Of a stretch of 64,000 nt of DNA, positions 27,529 through 37,014 are shown one piece after another; the stretch's first letter is position 1; each line of letters opens with the position of its first letter. Under the pieces are notes generated by a model that was not told the DNA's origin, made no database searches, and was given only the letters and a program-made list of their open reading frames with translations. Source of the DNA: Firmicutes bacterium AM55-24TS. GTDB taxonomy: Bacteria; Bacillota; Clostridia; UBA1381. A program made the translations under genes and the position numbers. The stretch lies in contig QTVU01000008.1 of assembly GCA_003460745.1 (NCBI GenBank), forward strand, positions 12,753 through 76,752, in the 5' to 3' direction.

Positions 27529-28362
27529 ATGAAAAGGACGGCATTTTCTTCACATAACGATTTATATATTAATTATCTAAAGAGTGAGAACAAGCACAAT
27601 ATGTCTGTTCAGCATTATCATGATACTTACGAAATATATTTGCAGTTATCGGGCAAAAGGTACTTGTTTTACGACAACACCTGTTACACGTTGGAGCGTG
27701 GCGATTTAGCAATTTTTGCTCCGTTTGACATTCACTATGCAGAAAGTCGTGAATCGGATTATTATGAACGATATGTTGTAAATTTCAGACTGGAAGATAT
27801 GTCTAAAATACTTGATAGTGGCGAATTTCATTTGCTAAAACAAAAAATAAATCCGTGCGTTGTACATTTGACAGAGGACAGGACGCAGAAAGTTTTTGAA
27901 CTCATAAAAAGAGTTGATGAATATTATAATCGTAAAGGCTTGTTTTCGGATAAGCTTGTCTATTTGGCAATGTTACAGCTTTTTGTGTATGTTGCGGAAT
28001 GTATTGATGATGAAACGGCTACAGACGGTGAAAAAATATCTCCGCAAATTATAGAGGTGATGAAATACATAAACAAGCACTATGCAGAAGATTTGAACTT
28101 GGATAATATATCAGATATTGCGTGTATGAGCAAATATCATTTATGTCGAAAATTCAAAGAGGCAACAGGTGCAACGCTTTTGCAATACATAAACAATGTA
28201 AGACTTACAAAGGTACACAGTATGCTTATAAATACTGATATGCCGATAGAAGAAATTGCGGAATGTACGGGCTTTTCTTCGTCAATGCAGCTTACACGTG
28301 TGTTTAAAAGTGTATACAATATACCTCCACGAACTTTTAGGAAAAATCAAAAAGTACTGTAA
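27529..28362 (+). CDS. AraC family transcriptional regulator
   Basis: A 277-residue regulator. The N-terminal cupin-like sensor (about 20-150, HYHDTYEIYLQLSGKRYLFY) is followed by the AraC double HTH (about 175-275; LDNISDIACMSKYHLCRKFK and IEEIAECTGFSSSMQLTRVF, then the PRTFRK end). AraC proteins of this layout usually activate sugar or polysaccharide genes. It lies directly upstream of the CE12/GH28/GH2/GH115 locus, so it is the likely local activator, with a pectin-derived sugar as possible effector. Confidence 0.93.
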   Translation: MKRTAFSSHNDLYINYLKSENKHNMSVQHYHDTYEIYLQLSGKRYLFYDNTCYTLERGDLAIFAPFDIHYAESRESDYYERYVVNFRLEDMSKILDSGEFHLLKQKINPCVVHLTEDRTQKVFELIKRVDEYYNRKGLFSDKLVYLAMLQLFVYVAECIDDETATDGEKISPQIIEVMKYINKHYAEDLNLDNISDIACMSKYHLCRKFKEATGATLLQYINNVRLTKVHSMLINTDMPIEEIAECTGFSSSMQLTRVFKSVYNIPPRTFRKNQKVL

Positions 28363-28385
28363 TCCATTTGGGTTACAGTACTTTT
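28351..28385 (+). terminator. Terminator overlapping the araC-type gene end
   Basis: AAAGTACTGTAA (28351-28362, includes the stop codon) pairs perfectly with TTACAGTACTTT (28373-28384), then T residues. Confidence 0.88.
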
Positions 28386-28499
28386 TGTATGAGCAATATT
28401 TGAATAGTGCGTGCTGAATTAAAGCAATATTAGTATGGTTTTTTGTTTGGGTAAATTGTACAATTAGTATAGTAAATCAAATAAAAAGGAGAGATTATT

Positions 28500-30755
28500 G
28501 TGAAAAAGTTCTTAAACACATTAGCTTTAATAGTAATGGTTATAATGCTTGTGAGCACACTTTCGGTTTCAGCCGACAGCGATGGAATACTTAAAAACAA
28601 AGTGCTTTACAGTTGGGATTTTTCAAGTGAAGAACAGACCACATCGGACAGCAGTTTAACCGATATACCGATTTTAAACGGAAGTGCCGAATATAGTGCG
28701 GACAATCAAAACGTAAAGTTAAACGCAACAAGCGGTGCGGGAATGACAGTAAATCTCTCAACACCTGTTTCGTATGAAACGAGTGAAAATGTAATAAACA
28801 TTGAATTTGACGCGAATTTGGGAAGTATTGATAAGCAATATTTCACTTATGAAATTAAAAGCGGAGAAAGTAATTTAATCGAATGTAGTTTTATGCCGTA
28901 CAACAAATCAACAGCAGTAGGTTATCTGAAAGTCGACGGAGTTGATATTATAGAAGATACTGACGATACAAATGTTAATAAGCAGTTAATCAACTACATT
29001 TCATCTGCAAAAGGCGACGGAATGACGGCGGTTGTAACGCATTTCAGAAATGAAATAAATCTTGCGGACAGAAGTGTAACGGTTTATATAACAAGTGGAA
29101 GTAAATTAGGAACATTTATGGGGAGTTTTGATACAAGTGAATATAACAGCATCACAGGTTTAAATATTAACATAACAAAAAATTCAACAAGCCGATACAC
29201 TTATATTGATAATGTTAAAATCACGCAATATCAAAGAGTTGCTCCGCCGGACCCGTCAGAACTTGTAAGCGATATAATAACAAATGCGGACGGCGACACT
29301 ACAACGGTTGACACTTCAAAAATGGTGTACGGCGATACAATCAAAACATTTCTTGTTACAACAGCAAAGGACGGCAAGCTTGTAAAACAATATACAACCG
29401 ACGCTGATGACAGTGTGAATGTAGACAGTAAAAATGCGGAAGACATAGAGATTTTACCGATTTACACATATGACAATTTAGCAGAAAGTGCATTTAACAC
29501 CGAAAACGGAGTAACCCTTGACGGAACTTTTGAGGACGGACGATACAACTTTTCATTCCAAAAGTCAAACGGAACATTAACTGATATATATGTAAACGAC
29601 TATATGGTCGGAAATAATATTGAGCAGACAGGTAAGGGACGTGGTACACCGAAAGGCTCATTATATTCTGTAAATGATATAAAAATTGAGGGAGGAAGTA
29701 TCAATATATCGACAAGACGAGATGAATATAACGGCAGAACATATCCGAATGCACCTATATCAACTGTTACAATAAACAAAGTTCCTCAAATACTTGAAAG
29801 AAAAACAAAAATAACTCTTATGGGCGATTCACTCGTATGTGACTATTACGGCGGGCGTCGTGAGAGTGACCTTGGCAGTAATCAGACAGGTTGGGGACAA
29901 CAACTCGGTAATTTTATAGACAAGGATAAGTACGAAATTTTAAATCTTGCAAATTCGGGACATTATGCAAAAATACTTTACGAAACTGCAACAGGCGGTG
30001 CGATTTATAATTCGCAAGTAGGGGATATTGTTATATATCAGTGCGGATATAATGATTACAAGCGTTCAAGCAAAGAAGAAATGGTTGAATATATGACGAA
30101 AATGGTGCAGGATGCAAAAAATGCAGGTGTAAGAATGATATTCGTAACACCGCCTGCAACGTGTGATCCGGAAGATTGGCTTGACCATACGGCAGAGGAT
30201 TATAAAAACACGTCATATACTTATCCCGTAAGATTCGGTGAAACGGTTATAGAAACGGCAAAAAATCTTGACGTTGAATATATAGATTTATCAAAATACA
30301 GCTATGACTACTTGACATTGCTTTACGGAAGTGATATTACAGAAGCAGGCGAATTATATATTCAAAATCTCGGCGTTAAAGATTATATTCATCTGTCATA
30401 TGCAGGTGCAATGAAGTGGGCGTCATATATTGCGCAGACATTGTTTGATGAAAATTGCATTGACAGTATAAATACCGATTTCAGTTACAAAGTGACAGAT
30501 ACGCAAAATAATGAAATTGAGTGCAAGGTGACAGAGAGTAAGGACGATAGCTTTGACAGATATTTAATATCAGCCGATGACGAAAATATAAATGTTCGTA
30601 TTATGGCACATACAGAGGGAAATGTATATGTTTGTCTGTACAGTGAAAATGGCAAACTGCAAAATGTTCAGAGTGTAAAAGGTAATGAAAATGTGCAGAC
30701 GGTTACATTGCCGATTTCACACGAAAGTGGAGCATATATAAAAATGTTTGATTGA
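28500..30755 (+). CDS. Secreted SGNH esterase, rhamnogalacturonan acetylesterase-like (CE12)
   Basis: A 751-residue extracellular esterase that should remove acetyl groups from rhamnogalacturonan. A signal peptide (1-24, ending VSA) is followed by a lectin-like sandwich domain (about 35-245, starting YSWDFSSEEQ), a linker sandwich, and the SGNH domain with block I LMGDSLVCDYYGG near 438, QCGYNDYKR near 514 and the DYIHLSYAGA catalytic Asp/His near 630. A small C-terminal sandwich ends it. The start is a GTG at 28500 after AAAGGAGAG. The IS110-family element follows it, splitting it from the rest of the locus. Confidence 0.87.
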   Translation: MKKFLNTLALIVMVIMLVSTLSVSADSDGILKNKVLYSWDFSSEEQTTSDSSLTDIPILNGSAEYSADNQNVKLNATSGAGMTVNLSTPVSYETSENVINIEFDANLGSIDKQYFTYEIKSGESNLIECSFMPYNKSTAVGYLKVDGVDIIEDTDDTNVNKQLINYISSAKGDGMTAVVTHFRNEINLADRSVTVYITSGSKLGTFMGSFDTSEYNSITGLNINITKNSTSRYTYIDNVKITQYQRVAPPDPSELVSDIITNADGDTTTVDTSKMVYGDTIKTFLVTTAKDGKLVKQYTTDADDSVNVDSKNAEDIEILPIYTYDNLAESAFNTENGVTLDGTFEDGRYNFSFQKSNGTLTDIYVNDYMVGNNIEQTGKGRGTPKGSLYSVNDIKIEGGSINISTRRDEYNGRTYPNAPISTVTINKVPQILERKTKITLMGDSLVCDYYGGRRESDLGSNQTGWGQQLGNFIDKDKYEILNLANSGHYAKILYETATGGAIYNSQVGDIVIYQCGYNDYKRSSKEEMVEYMTKMVQDAKNAGVRMIFVTPPATCDPEDWLDHTAEDYKNTSYTYPVRFGETVIETAKNLDVEYIDLSKYSYDYLTLLYGSDITEAGELYIQNLGVKDYIHLSYAGAMKWASYIAQTLFDENCIDSINTDFSYKVTDTQNNEIECKVTESKDDSFDRYLISADDENINVRIMAHTEGNVYVCLYSENGKLQNVQSVKGNENVQTVTLPISHESGAYIKMFD

Positions 30756-30844
30756 ACAGAAAATATGAAACCTGTATGTCAGCCAAGTAAAAACATATAT
30801 TTGGAGCATTCCTGTTAAGTAACAAAAACGAGTTTTGACAAAAA

Positions 30845-30918
30845 GGAGTCCACTCCCTTAGAATGTAACACAGGGTCAATGCCCTAAAAAAGAAATCATC
30901 TACTAAGGGAGGAACTCC
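30845..30918 (+). promoter_or_regulatory. Hairpin hiding the transposase ribosome binding site
   Basis: GGAGT and CTCCCTTAG (30845-30861) pair with CTAAGGGAG and ACTCC (30903-30918) across a small internal loop. The right arm contains the ribosome binding site of the transposase. Within the loop, AGGG and CCCT form a second small hairpin. Confidence 0.65.
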
Positions 30919-30921
30919 AAA

Positions 30922-32202
30922 ATGAGTATAACACAAAATGAAAAGATAAGTCAAGTAAAAGATACAACATTAGTTGTAGGAATTGATATTTCAAGTGAAA
31001 CCCACTATGCACGTGCGTTTGATTGGCGTGGTTTAGAACTGGCGAAAGTATTCAAATGTGAGAGTGCAAGCTACGGATTTGAAAATTTTTCTGAATGGTT
31101 GTCTGAACTTTGTAAGACCAATCAAAAGGATAATATTATCATAGGCGCAGAACCTACGGGTCACTATTGGTTCACTCTTGCAGAATATTTAAAAGAAAAC
31201 GGCATAAAGTTTGTATTTGTCAATCCGATGCACGTTAAGCGTACAAAAGAGCTTGACGATAATCACCCAAGCAAGAACGACAGAAAAGACCCTAAAGTAA
31301 TTGCCAAGCTGGTAATAGAGGGCAGATATCTAATACCATACATTCCTGAAGATATATATGCAGAGCTTCGTGTTATGAACGAAAGCAGAATGCGTATTAA
31401 CAAAGAATTAGTTGCAATTAAAAACCGAATTAAGAGATGGTTTGCAATCTATTTTCCCGAATACAAAAATGTATTTGGAAATTGGGAATGTGACAGCAGT
31501 ATAGAAGTATTGCTCAATATTCCATTACCGGCGGATGCCGTTAATATGGGAGCAGATGCCATAAATCAATTATGGCGTGCAAAGAAAATCCGTGCTGTTG
31601 GCATAAAAAGAGCAAAGCTCTTGGTTGAGGTGGCAGCAAACAGTATTGGTGTAAAACAGGGAGTTAATGCGGCAAGATGTGAAATATCAATGCTCATTGA
31701 GGACTTTTTGAAGAAAAAGGAACAGGAACAAAGAGTGATAGAAATACTTGAAACACTCTGTATTCAAGTTCCGAATGCAGACAAACTGTTAAATATCAAA
31801 GGTGTAGGAATATTGACAGTAGCAAGTTTTTTAGGTGAAGTTGGAGATATTAGACGCTTTGATTCTCCAAAGCAGATACAAAAGCTTGCAGGGTTGGCAA
31901 TAACCGAAAACAGTTCCGGCAAGTATAAAGGTCAATCGTGTATAAGTAAACGCGGCAGAAAACTATTAAGGTATACACTGTTTCAAGCCGTAATGTCAAT
32001 GATAATGCACTTGCCGGAATTCAAGGAACTGCACCGATATTATACAACAAGAGCAAAGAACCCATTAAAAGGGAAACAATCAAAAGTAGCCTTATGCTGC
32101 AAAGTAATACGCATATTCTATGTTTTACTAAACAAAGGTGTGGAATATGACAGTCAAAAGCTGATGAAAGATATAGTCAGACCTGAAGTGATTGTAGCGT
32201 AA
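30922..32202 (+). CDS. IS110-family transposase
   Basis: A 426-residue DEDD transposase. The N-terminal RuvC-like domain starts TLVVGIDISSETHYARAFD, with GAEPTGHYW and a DRKDPKVIAKL box supplying further acidic residues. The C-terminal Transposase_20 domain has NIKGVGILTVASFLGEVGDI, the conserved Ser region ENSSGKYKGQSCISKRGRKLLR. Such enzymes are guided by a bridge RNA from the element's own non-coding end. The gene is intact. Confidence 0.95.
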   Translation: MSITQNEKISQVKDTTLVVGIDISSETHYARAFDWRGLELAKVFKCESASYGFENFSEWLSELCKTNQKDNIIIGAEPTGHYWFTLAEYLKENGIKFVFVNPMHVKRTKELDDNHPSKNDRKDPKVIAKLVIEGRYLIPYIPEDIYAELRVMNESRMRINKELVAIKNRIKRWFAIYFPEYKNVFGNWECDSSIEVLLNIPLPADAVNMGADAINQLWRAKKIRAVGIKRAKLLVEVAANSIGVKQGVNAARCEISMLIEDFLKKKEQEQRVIEILETLCIQVPNADKLLNIKGVGILTVASFLGEVGDIRRFDSPKQIQKLAGLAITENSSGKYKGQSCISKRGRKLLRYTLFQAVMSMIMHLPEFKELHRYYTTRAKNPLKGKQSKVALCCKVIRIFYVLLNKGVEYDSQKLMKDIVRPEVIVA

Positions 32203-32460
32203 GAAAAATTAAGAAAATCTTAGCAGGCAAAGCGTCCTTGAAAGAGCCTGAAAGGATTTACAATCAAAAAAAACAAATAATGAGCAGGTAGTTAGTGTTT
32301 GATACTTTCCATCAGAGCAAAGACTCGGCATTGGAGCATAAACTGACACCATCTTATGGATAAGCGGAACGAAGGAATTTAGGGCAAAGACCCTGTTAGA
32401 CATGGGAGGTTTAGCTGCTATAAGTAAAGTGGGATACCAAAGTGCCATTTATAAAAATAA
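32203..32460 (+). ncRNA. Candidate IS110/IS1111 bridge RNA region
   Basis: These 258 bases after the transposase contain no credible ORF and several short inverted repeats, including AGGG-CAAAGA-CCCT (32381-32394) and TAGC-T-GCTA (32412-32420). IS1111-type members encode their bridge RNA downstream of the transposase, so this is the expected place. The target- and donor-binding loops were not resolved. From 32461 to 32617 nothing else is recognisable. Confidence 0.4.
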
Positions 32461-32617
32461 CGACGCTTTGATTTTTGTACCCATTTTACTTAAAAATCGT
32501 ACTGGAATCAATCAGATACAATGATTTTATCCATAAACTCATTATGAAACTTTTGAAATTGTGAGAAAAGCAGAGTAAATTAAAGAAAAACTAAGATTAT
32601 ATAGGGAGGATATTCAT

Positions 32618-32941
32618 ATGGATTATTCATATGAGGCTTTAGATGGTAAAACGGTTTATGCGTTCGGCGACAGTATTGTATACGGACACAAGACACCATC
32701 ACAGTCGTTTATGCGTTTGATGGCAGATGATTATAATATGAATTTGGAAATGTACGCCGTAAACGGTGCGACTGTTGTAAGCGAGGACAGTTCAGAAAAA
32801 GAAGATTCATCGGAAGAAACAAAAGGCAATTACATTATAAAGCAGATTAAAAATGCTCCCGATGAAAAGCCTGATGTAATCGTGTTTGACGGTTACACAA
32901 ACGACGCATACGGCGACCCTAAAACAGACAGTTTCAATTAG
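32618..32941 (+). pseudogene. SGNH hydrolase/sialate esterase protein, 5' part (in-frame TAG)
   Basis: The frame starts after GGGAGG at 32618 with an SGNH block I (VYAFGDSIVYGHKTPSQSF) and block III-like DGYTNDAYGD. It stops at a TAG (32939-32941) but remains open beyond it in the same frame for another 404 codons. CAG to TAG is a one-base change. No signal peptide is present, so the enzyme would be cytoplasmic, an unusual place for a pectin deacetylase but suited to imported oligosaccharides. Confidence 0.75.
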
Positions 32942-34153
32942 AGCGGCGGTCATATAAACATACTTGAAAATCTTGGCGAAATACAAGGCAATACCGCAAC
33001 AAAGTTTAATGGCTCAACTTTCTGCGGAGGCTTTGAGGAGATTATTTATACAATGAAACAAAAGTGGCCTGATACACCGATTGTGTTTGTAACAATTCAT
33101 AAATCGGGCGGCAGAAATTGGGACGTACAATGCAAACTTAGAGATTTGTCACTTGAAATGTGCGACAAATGGGGCGTTGAAGTGGTTGATATATTTAAAG
33201 ACACCAACCTCGATACTCGTGATGAGGGCGTTATGGAAAAGTATATAATAGGCGGTGCAGGCTCGCACCCTAATGTCAGCGCTTGCAGAGAATTTTATAT
33301 ACCGTTGGTAAGTAAAAAATTAAATGATGTGTTGTCAAGAGAACAATATACATTACCTGAAAATATCAATGATACCGTTGATGTGGCGGTGTTTGCGGGT
33401 CAGTCCAATATGTCGGGACGAGGTACGGCGTCAGATGCGACTGTATGTGATGTAAATGCAGGATTTGAATATAAGTCCGTAAGCAATCCGACAACACTTG
33501 TACCGATACAAGAACCGTTCGGTTTAAATGAGGACAGAGAAAACGGCATTTATGACTATAACAGTGACGGTACGACAAAGAGAACGGGAAGCATGGTAAG
33601 TTCGGTTGTTGACGAGTATTACAAAAATACAGGCAGACAACTTGTGGCGGTATCGGCGTCAATAGGAGGTACAAATACAACTCAGTGGAAAAACGCATAT
33701 ATCTCTGACGCAGTAAAAAGACTTGACGATACAAAGAAATTTTTAGAGGTAAACGGAATTAAAATAGGCAGAACGTTTGTGGTTTGGTGTCAAGGTGAAA
33801 GTGACGGCGATGCTAAAACAACCTCCGAAAATTATAAAAGCAATACAAAGGATATTTTTAATACTTTCAAAGAACATGACGCAGAAAATTGTTTTATGGT
33901 ACAAATCGGACATTACAATTATGTGAAGTATTCTGGAACCAAAGACGGACTTACAGGTGCGGAATGGGATGAAAAATACGGCATTATCAGAACAGCTCAA
34001 GAAGAATTATGTGAAAGTGATAATGATTTTACGTTAGTCGGAAGTTTTGAGTCTTATATAGCAGATATGAAAGACAGATACCATTACAATCAAGCAACAT
34101 ATAATACAGTCGGTAAAACGGTTGGAGAGAACATAGCAAAATATTATAACTAA
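32942..34153 (+). pseudogene. SGNH hydrolase/sialate esterase protein, 3' part
   Basis: This continues the same frame. The rest of the first SGNH domain includes the terminal His region (GAGSHPNVSACREFY). A second esterase domain of the SASA/sialate O-acetylesterase-like type (PF03629) begins with VAVFAGQSNMSGRGTASDA and continues through VWCQGESDGDA. A downstream ATG at 33053 could restart translation, but no strong ribosome binding site precedes it. The intact protein would have about 511 residues and two esterase domains. Confidence 0.75.
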
Positions 34154-34166
34154 AGTGAGGAAATCA

Positions 34167-35363
34167 ATGATACATTTAGATGAGTTCAAACAATACGGTA
34201 AAAATGCAATAAATCAAGCTATAAATGTTTGCAGTCAAAACGGCGGCGGAGATATATTAATTCCTAAAGGTCGTTGGAAATCAGGCGCAATACATTTAAA
34301 AAGCAATATTCATATTCATCTTGAGGATGGTGCGGAGATTGAGTTCAGTGACAAGTTTGAAGATTATCTTCCTGTTGTGTTCACACGTTGGGAGGGTATG
34401 GAGTGTTACAATTATTCACCGCTTATATATGCCGACGTGGGCGAAAATATTTCAGTAACAGGAAACGGAAAACTTATCGGCAACGGTCAGGCTTGGTGGC
34501 ATTGGAAAAAGCTGCAGCAGGAGGCGGCACTTGAATTGTGTTATGCGGAACTTCATTGCATACCTACCGAAGAACGCATATACGGAACTGAAAAAGCGGC
34601 ACTTCGTCCGTCGTTTATTCAGCCGATAAACTGCCAAAATGTATTGCTTGAAGGATTTGAAATCACAGACGGACCGCAATGGACGATACACCCTGTCTAT
34701 TGTGAAGATGTGACAATCAGAAATGTAACGGTTTCAACACACGGTCCGAATACCGACGGTTTAAACCCCGATTCGTGCAAAAATGTTTTGATTGAAAATT
34801 GCACTTTTGATACGGGTGACGACTGTATAGCGATTAATTCGGGAATGAACGAGGACGGTTGGCGAGTAAGACGGCCTTGTGAAAATGTAGAGATAAAAAA
34901 TTGTACTATGAACGGCGGTCATGGCGGTATAGTAATAGGCAGTGCGATGTCGGGCGGAGTGAAAAACGTATATGCACACGATTGCAAAATTAACGGTACA
35001 ATGCAGGGAATACGTTTAAAGTCTATGCGTGGTCGTGGCGGCTGTGTCGATAATGTGAGATTTGAAAATATCGATATTAACAATACAACTGACCAAGCAA
35101 TTCAGATTAATATGTTTTATGAATTTAGTACGGTGAAACCAAAGTCAAATACACCGTCGGATTTTCGCAATATCGAAATACGAAATATCAACGGTAAAGA
35201 CAATAAAACAGGCATACAGATTAAAGGTTTGCCGGAGCATAAGTTAAGGAATATAACTCTTGAAAATATCAACTTAACGGCTGAAGATGCAATGATATGT
35301 GAGAATGTCGAGAGTATTAAAATGAACAATGTGGATATAAGAAAGGCAGATAAAAATGATTAG
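34167..35363 (+). CDS. Glycoside hydrolase family 28 (polygalacturonase-type)
   Basis: A 398-residue right-handed beta-helix enzyme acting on galacturonic-acid-containing chains. The catalytic boxes are NTDGLNPDS near 195, TGDDCIAI near 217, GGHGGIVIGS near 250 and RLKSMRG near 281, matching the NTD/DD/GHG/RIK set. No signal peptide is visible, so it likely trims imported oligogalacturonides, as exo-acting GH28 enzymes do. The ATG at 34167 follows GTGAGG by six bases. It overlaps the GH2 gene by eight bases. Confidence 0.93.
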   Translation: MIHLDEFKQYGKNAINQAINVCSQNGGGDILIPKGRWKSGAIHLKSNIHIHLEDGAEIEFSDKFEDYLPVVFTRWEGMECYNYSPLIYADVGENISVTGNGKLIGNGQAWWHWKKLQQEAALELCYAELHCIPTEERIYGTEKAALRPSFIQPINCQNVLLEGFEITDGPQWTIHPVYCEDVTIRNVTVSTHGPNTDGLNPDSCKNVLIENCTFDTGDDCIAINSGMNEDGWRVRRPCENVEIKNCTMNGGHGGIVIGSAMSGGVKNVYAHDCKINGTMQGIRLKSMRGRGGCVDNVRFENIDINNTTDQAIQINMFYEFSTVKPKSNTPSDFRNIEIRNINGKDNKTGIQIKGLPEHKLRNITLENINLTAEDAMICENVESIKMNNVDIRKADKND

Positions 35364-37014
35364 ATTATTTGAACAGCATAGAATAAGAGAAAGCAAAGAG
35401 CTTGACGGAATGTGGAATTTTAAAGCACAAGGTAAAGAGTATCAAATGCCTGTACCGGCTTGTTGGGAACAACACCCTGATTTTTTGAGCTATCGCGGCA
35501 AGGGCGAATATAGTAAGAGAGTATATGTGAAAAATGACGGTAATGTGCGTCTTGAATTTAATGGCGTGAGTCATACGGCAGATGTGTATTTTGACGGCGA
35601 AAAAATTGCACATCATTATAATGCGTTTACGCCGTTTTCTGCCGTAATAAAAAACGTCAAAAAGGGCGAACATGAAATAAAGGTTGAAGTGGATAATACG
35701 TTCGGTGAACATTCTGCTTTGCATATCCCTAACGATTACTATACATACGGAGGAATTACAAGACCTGTTGCGTATGAGCAAGTAGACGACGTGTATATCA
35801 AAAATGTTCATTTTACACCTAAATTCCAAGACGGAAAATGGAGTGCGAAAATTGAAGTAAGTATCGGCAGTCTTTCAGATACTGCAATAAATGTCGATGT
35901 AAAGAGTACATTGGCAGGAACGGAAATGAATAAAGAGGTAAGCATTGATGCAGATACAACGGTTGTATTTGAACAGGAATTTGACGATGTTAAAGCATGG
36001 TCGCAAGGCAACTCGAATTTGTATATGCTAAATACGGTGATTTCAGTAAACGACAAGGACATTGACGATTTAATCGAACGTGTCGGATTTAGAACAGTTG
36101 AAGTAAGGGACACTAAAATATATTTAAACGGTGAAGAAATTTATCTTAAAGGCTTTAACCGTCACGAAGATTATGCGGTTGACGGTTGTGCGGTAACGTT
36201 GCAGCATATGGTACAAGATATGGACTTAATGCAGGATATGGGGGCAAATGCAGTTCGTACCTGTCATTATCCTAACGATGAAAGATTCCTTGATTTGTGT
36301 GACGAACGAGGAATATTCGTTTGGGAAGAAAATCATGCAAGAGGTCTTGTTTTAAAGGATATGCAGAACCCTAATTTTGAAAAACAATGTGAGGACTGTA
36401 TAAGGGAAATGATTGAAAATCATTATAACCACCCGTCAATCGTTATTTGGGGTATATTAAACGAATGTGCGTCTGAAACTGACGAGGGCAGACGAATGTA
36501 TAAAAAACAGTACGATCAGATAAAGAGCTTAGACACATCACGTCCGACAACTTCTGCAACGTGCAGACATTTTACGGATATTTGTCTTGATCTTCCCGAC
36601 GTGGTTTCATTTAATATGTACACCAAGTGGTATAAGGATTGTCCGATTGACGAGCGAAACAATCAGGAGATTGAATGGATAAAGGAAAGCGGCGGCGATA
36701 ATAAGCCGATTATAGTCAGCGAACTCGGTGCGGCGGCAATTTACGGTTATCGTGACCGTTCAAGATGTAAGTGGAGCGAAGAAAGACAAGCCGATTTGAT
36801 TCGTGATAATCTTGAAGTGTATATGACAGATGACAGAATTTGCGGTGTGTTTATATGGCAGTTTGCCGATTGCCGTGTGACGGAGGAGGGCGAGTGGTTT
36901 GCAACTCGTGCAAGATGTCACAATAACAAAGGTATTGTTGATGAATACAGACGTCCAAAGATGGCTTATGATACAGTAAAAGAGATGTACACTAAATACG
37001 GAGGAACAAAATGA
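35356..37014 (+). CDS. Glycoside hydrolase family 2 (beta-glucuronidase/galactosidase-like)
   Basis: A 552-residue intracellular GH2 enzyme with jelly-roll, Ig-like and TIM-barrel domains. The acid/base Glu lies in WGILNECASE near 370 and the nucleophile Glu in IIVSELGAAA near 455. The short length and the HEDYAVDG stretch in the barrel resemble beta-glucuronidases, but beta-galactosidase activity on galactan-derived oligomers is equally possible. It overlaps GH28 upstream and GH115 downstream, so it is part of one operon. No signal peptide. Confidence 0.9.
   Translation: MIRLFEQHRIRESKELDGMWNFKAQGKEYQMPVPACWEQHPDFLSYRGKGEYSKRVYVKNDGNVRLEFNGVSHTADVYFDGEKIAHHYNAFTPFSAVIKNVKKGEHEIKVEVDNTFGEHSALHIPNDYYTYGGITRPVAYEQVDDVYIKNVHFTPKFQDGKWSAKIEVSIGSLSDTAINVDVKSTLAGTEMNKEVSIDADTTVVFEQEFDDVKAWSQGNSNLYMLNTVISVNDKDIDDLIERVGFRTVEVRDTKIYLNGEEIYLKGFNRHEDYAVDGCAVTLQHMVQDMDLMQDMGANAVRTCHYPNDERFLDLCDERGIFVWEENHARGLVLKDMQNPNFEKQCEDCIREMIENHYNHPSIVIWGILNECASETDEGRRMYKKQYDQIKSLDTSRPTTSATCRHFTDICLDLPDVVSFNMYTKWYKDCPIDERNNQEIEWIKESGGDNKPIIVSELGAAAIYGYRDRSRCKWSEERQADLIRDNLEVYMTDDRICGVFIWQFADCRVTEEGEWFATRARCHNNKGIVDEYRRPKMAYDTVKEMYTKYGGTK

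Larger units (their letters stand above)
30790..32460 (+). mobile_element. IS110-family insertion sequence (ends approximate)
   Basis: An intact IS110-type transposase gene is flanked by non-coding structured DNA: about 75 bases of hairpin on the left and about 255 bases on the right. The sequences at 30866-30888 and 32378-32398 are inverted copies of each other apart from a few bases, resembling the subterminal repeats of the IS1111 subgroup. The outer ends could not be fixed because this family makes no target duplication. Confidence 0.6.

Noticed and set aside
32461-32617. Possible small gene between the IS110 region and the SGNH gene
   Set aside because: Only very short frames without ribosome binding sites are present.
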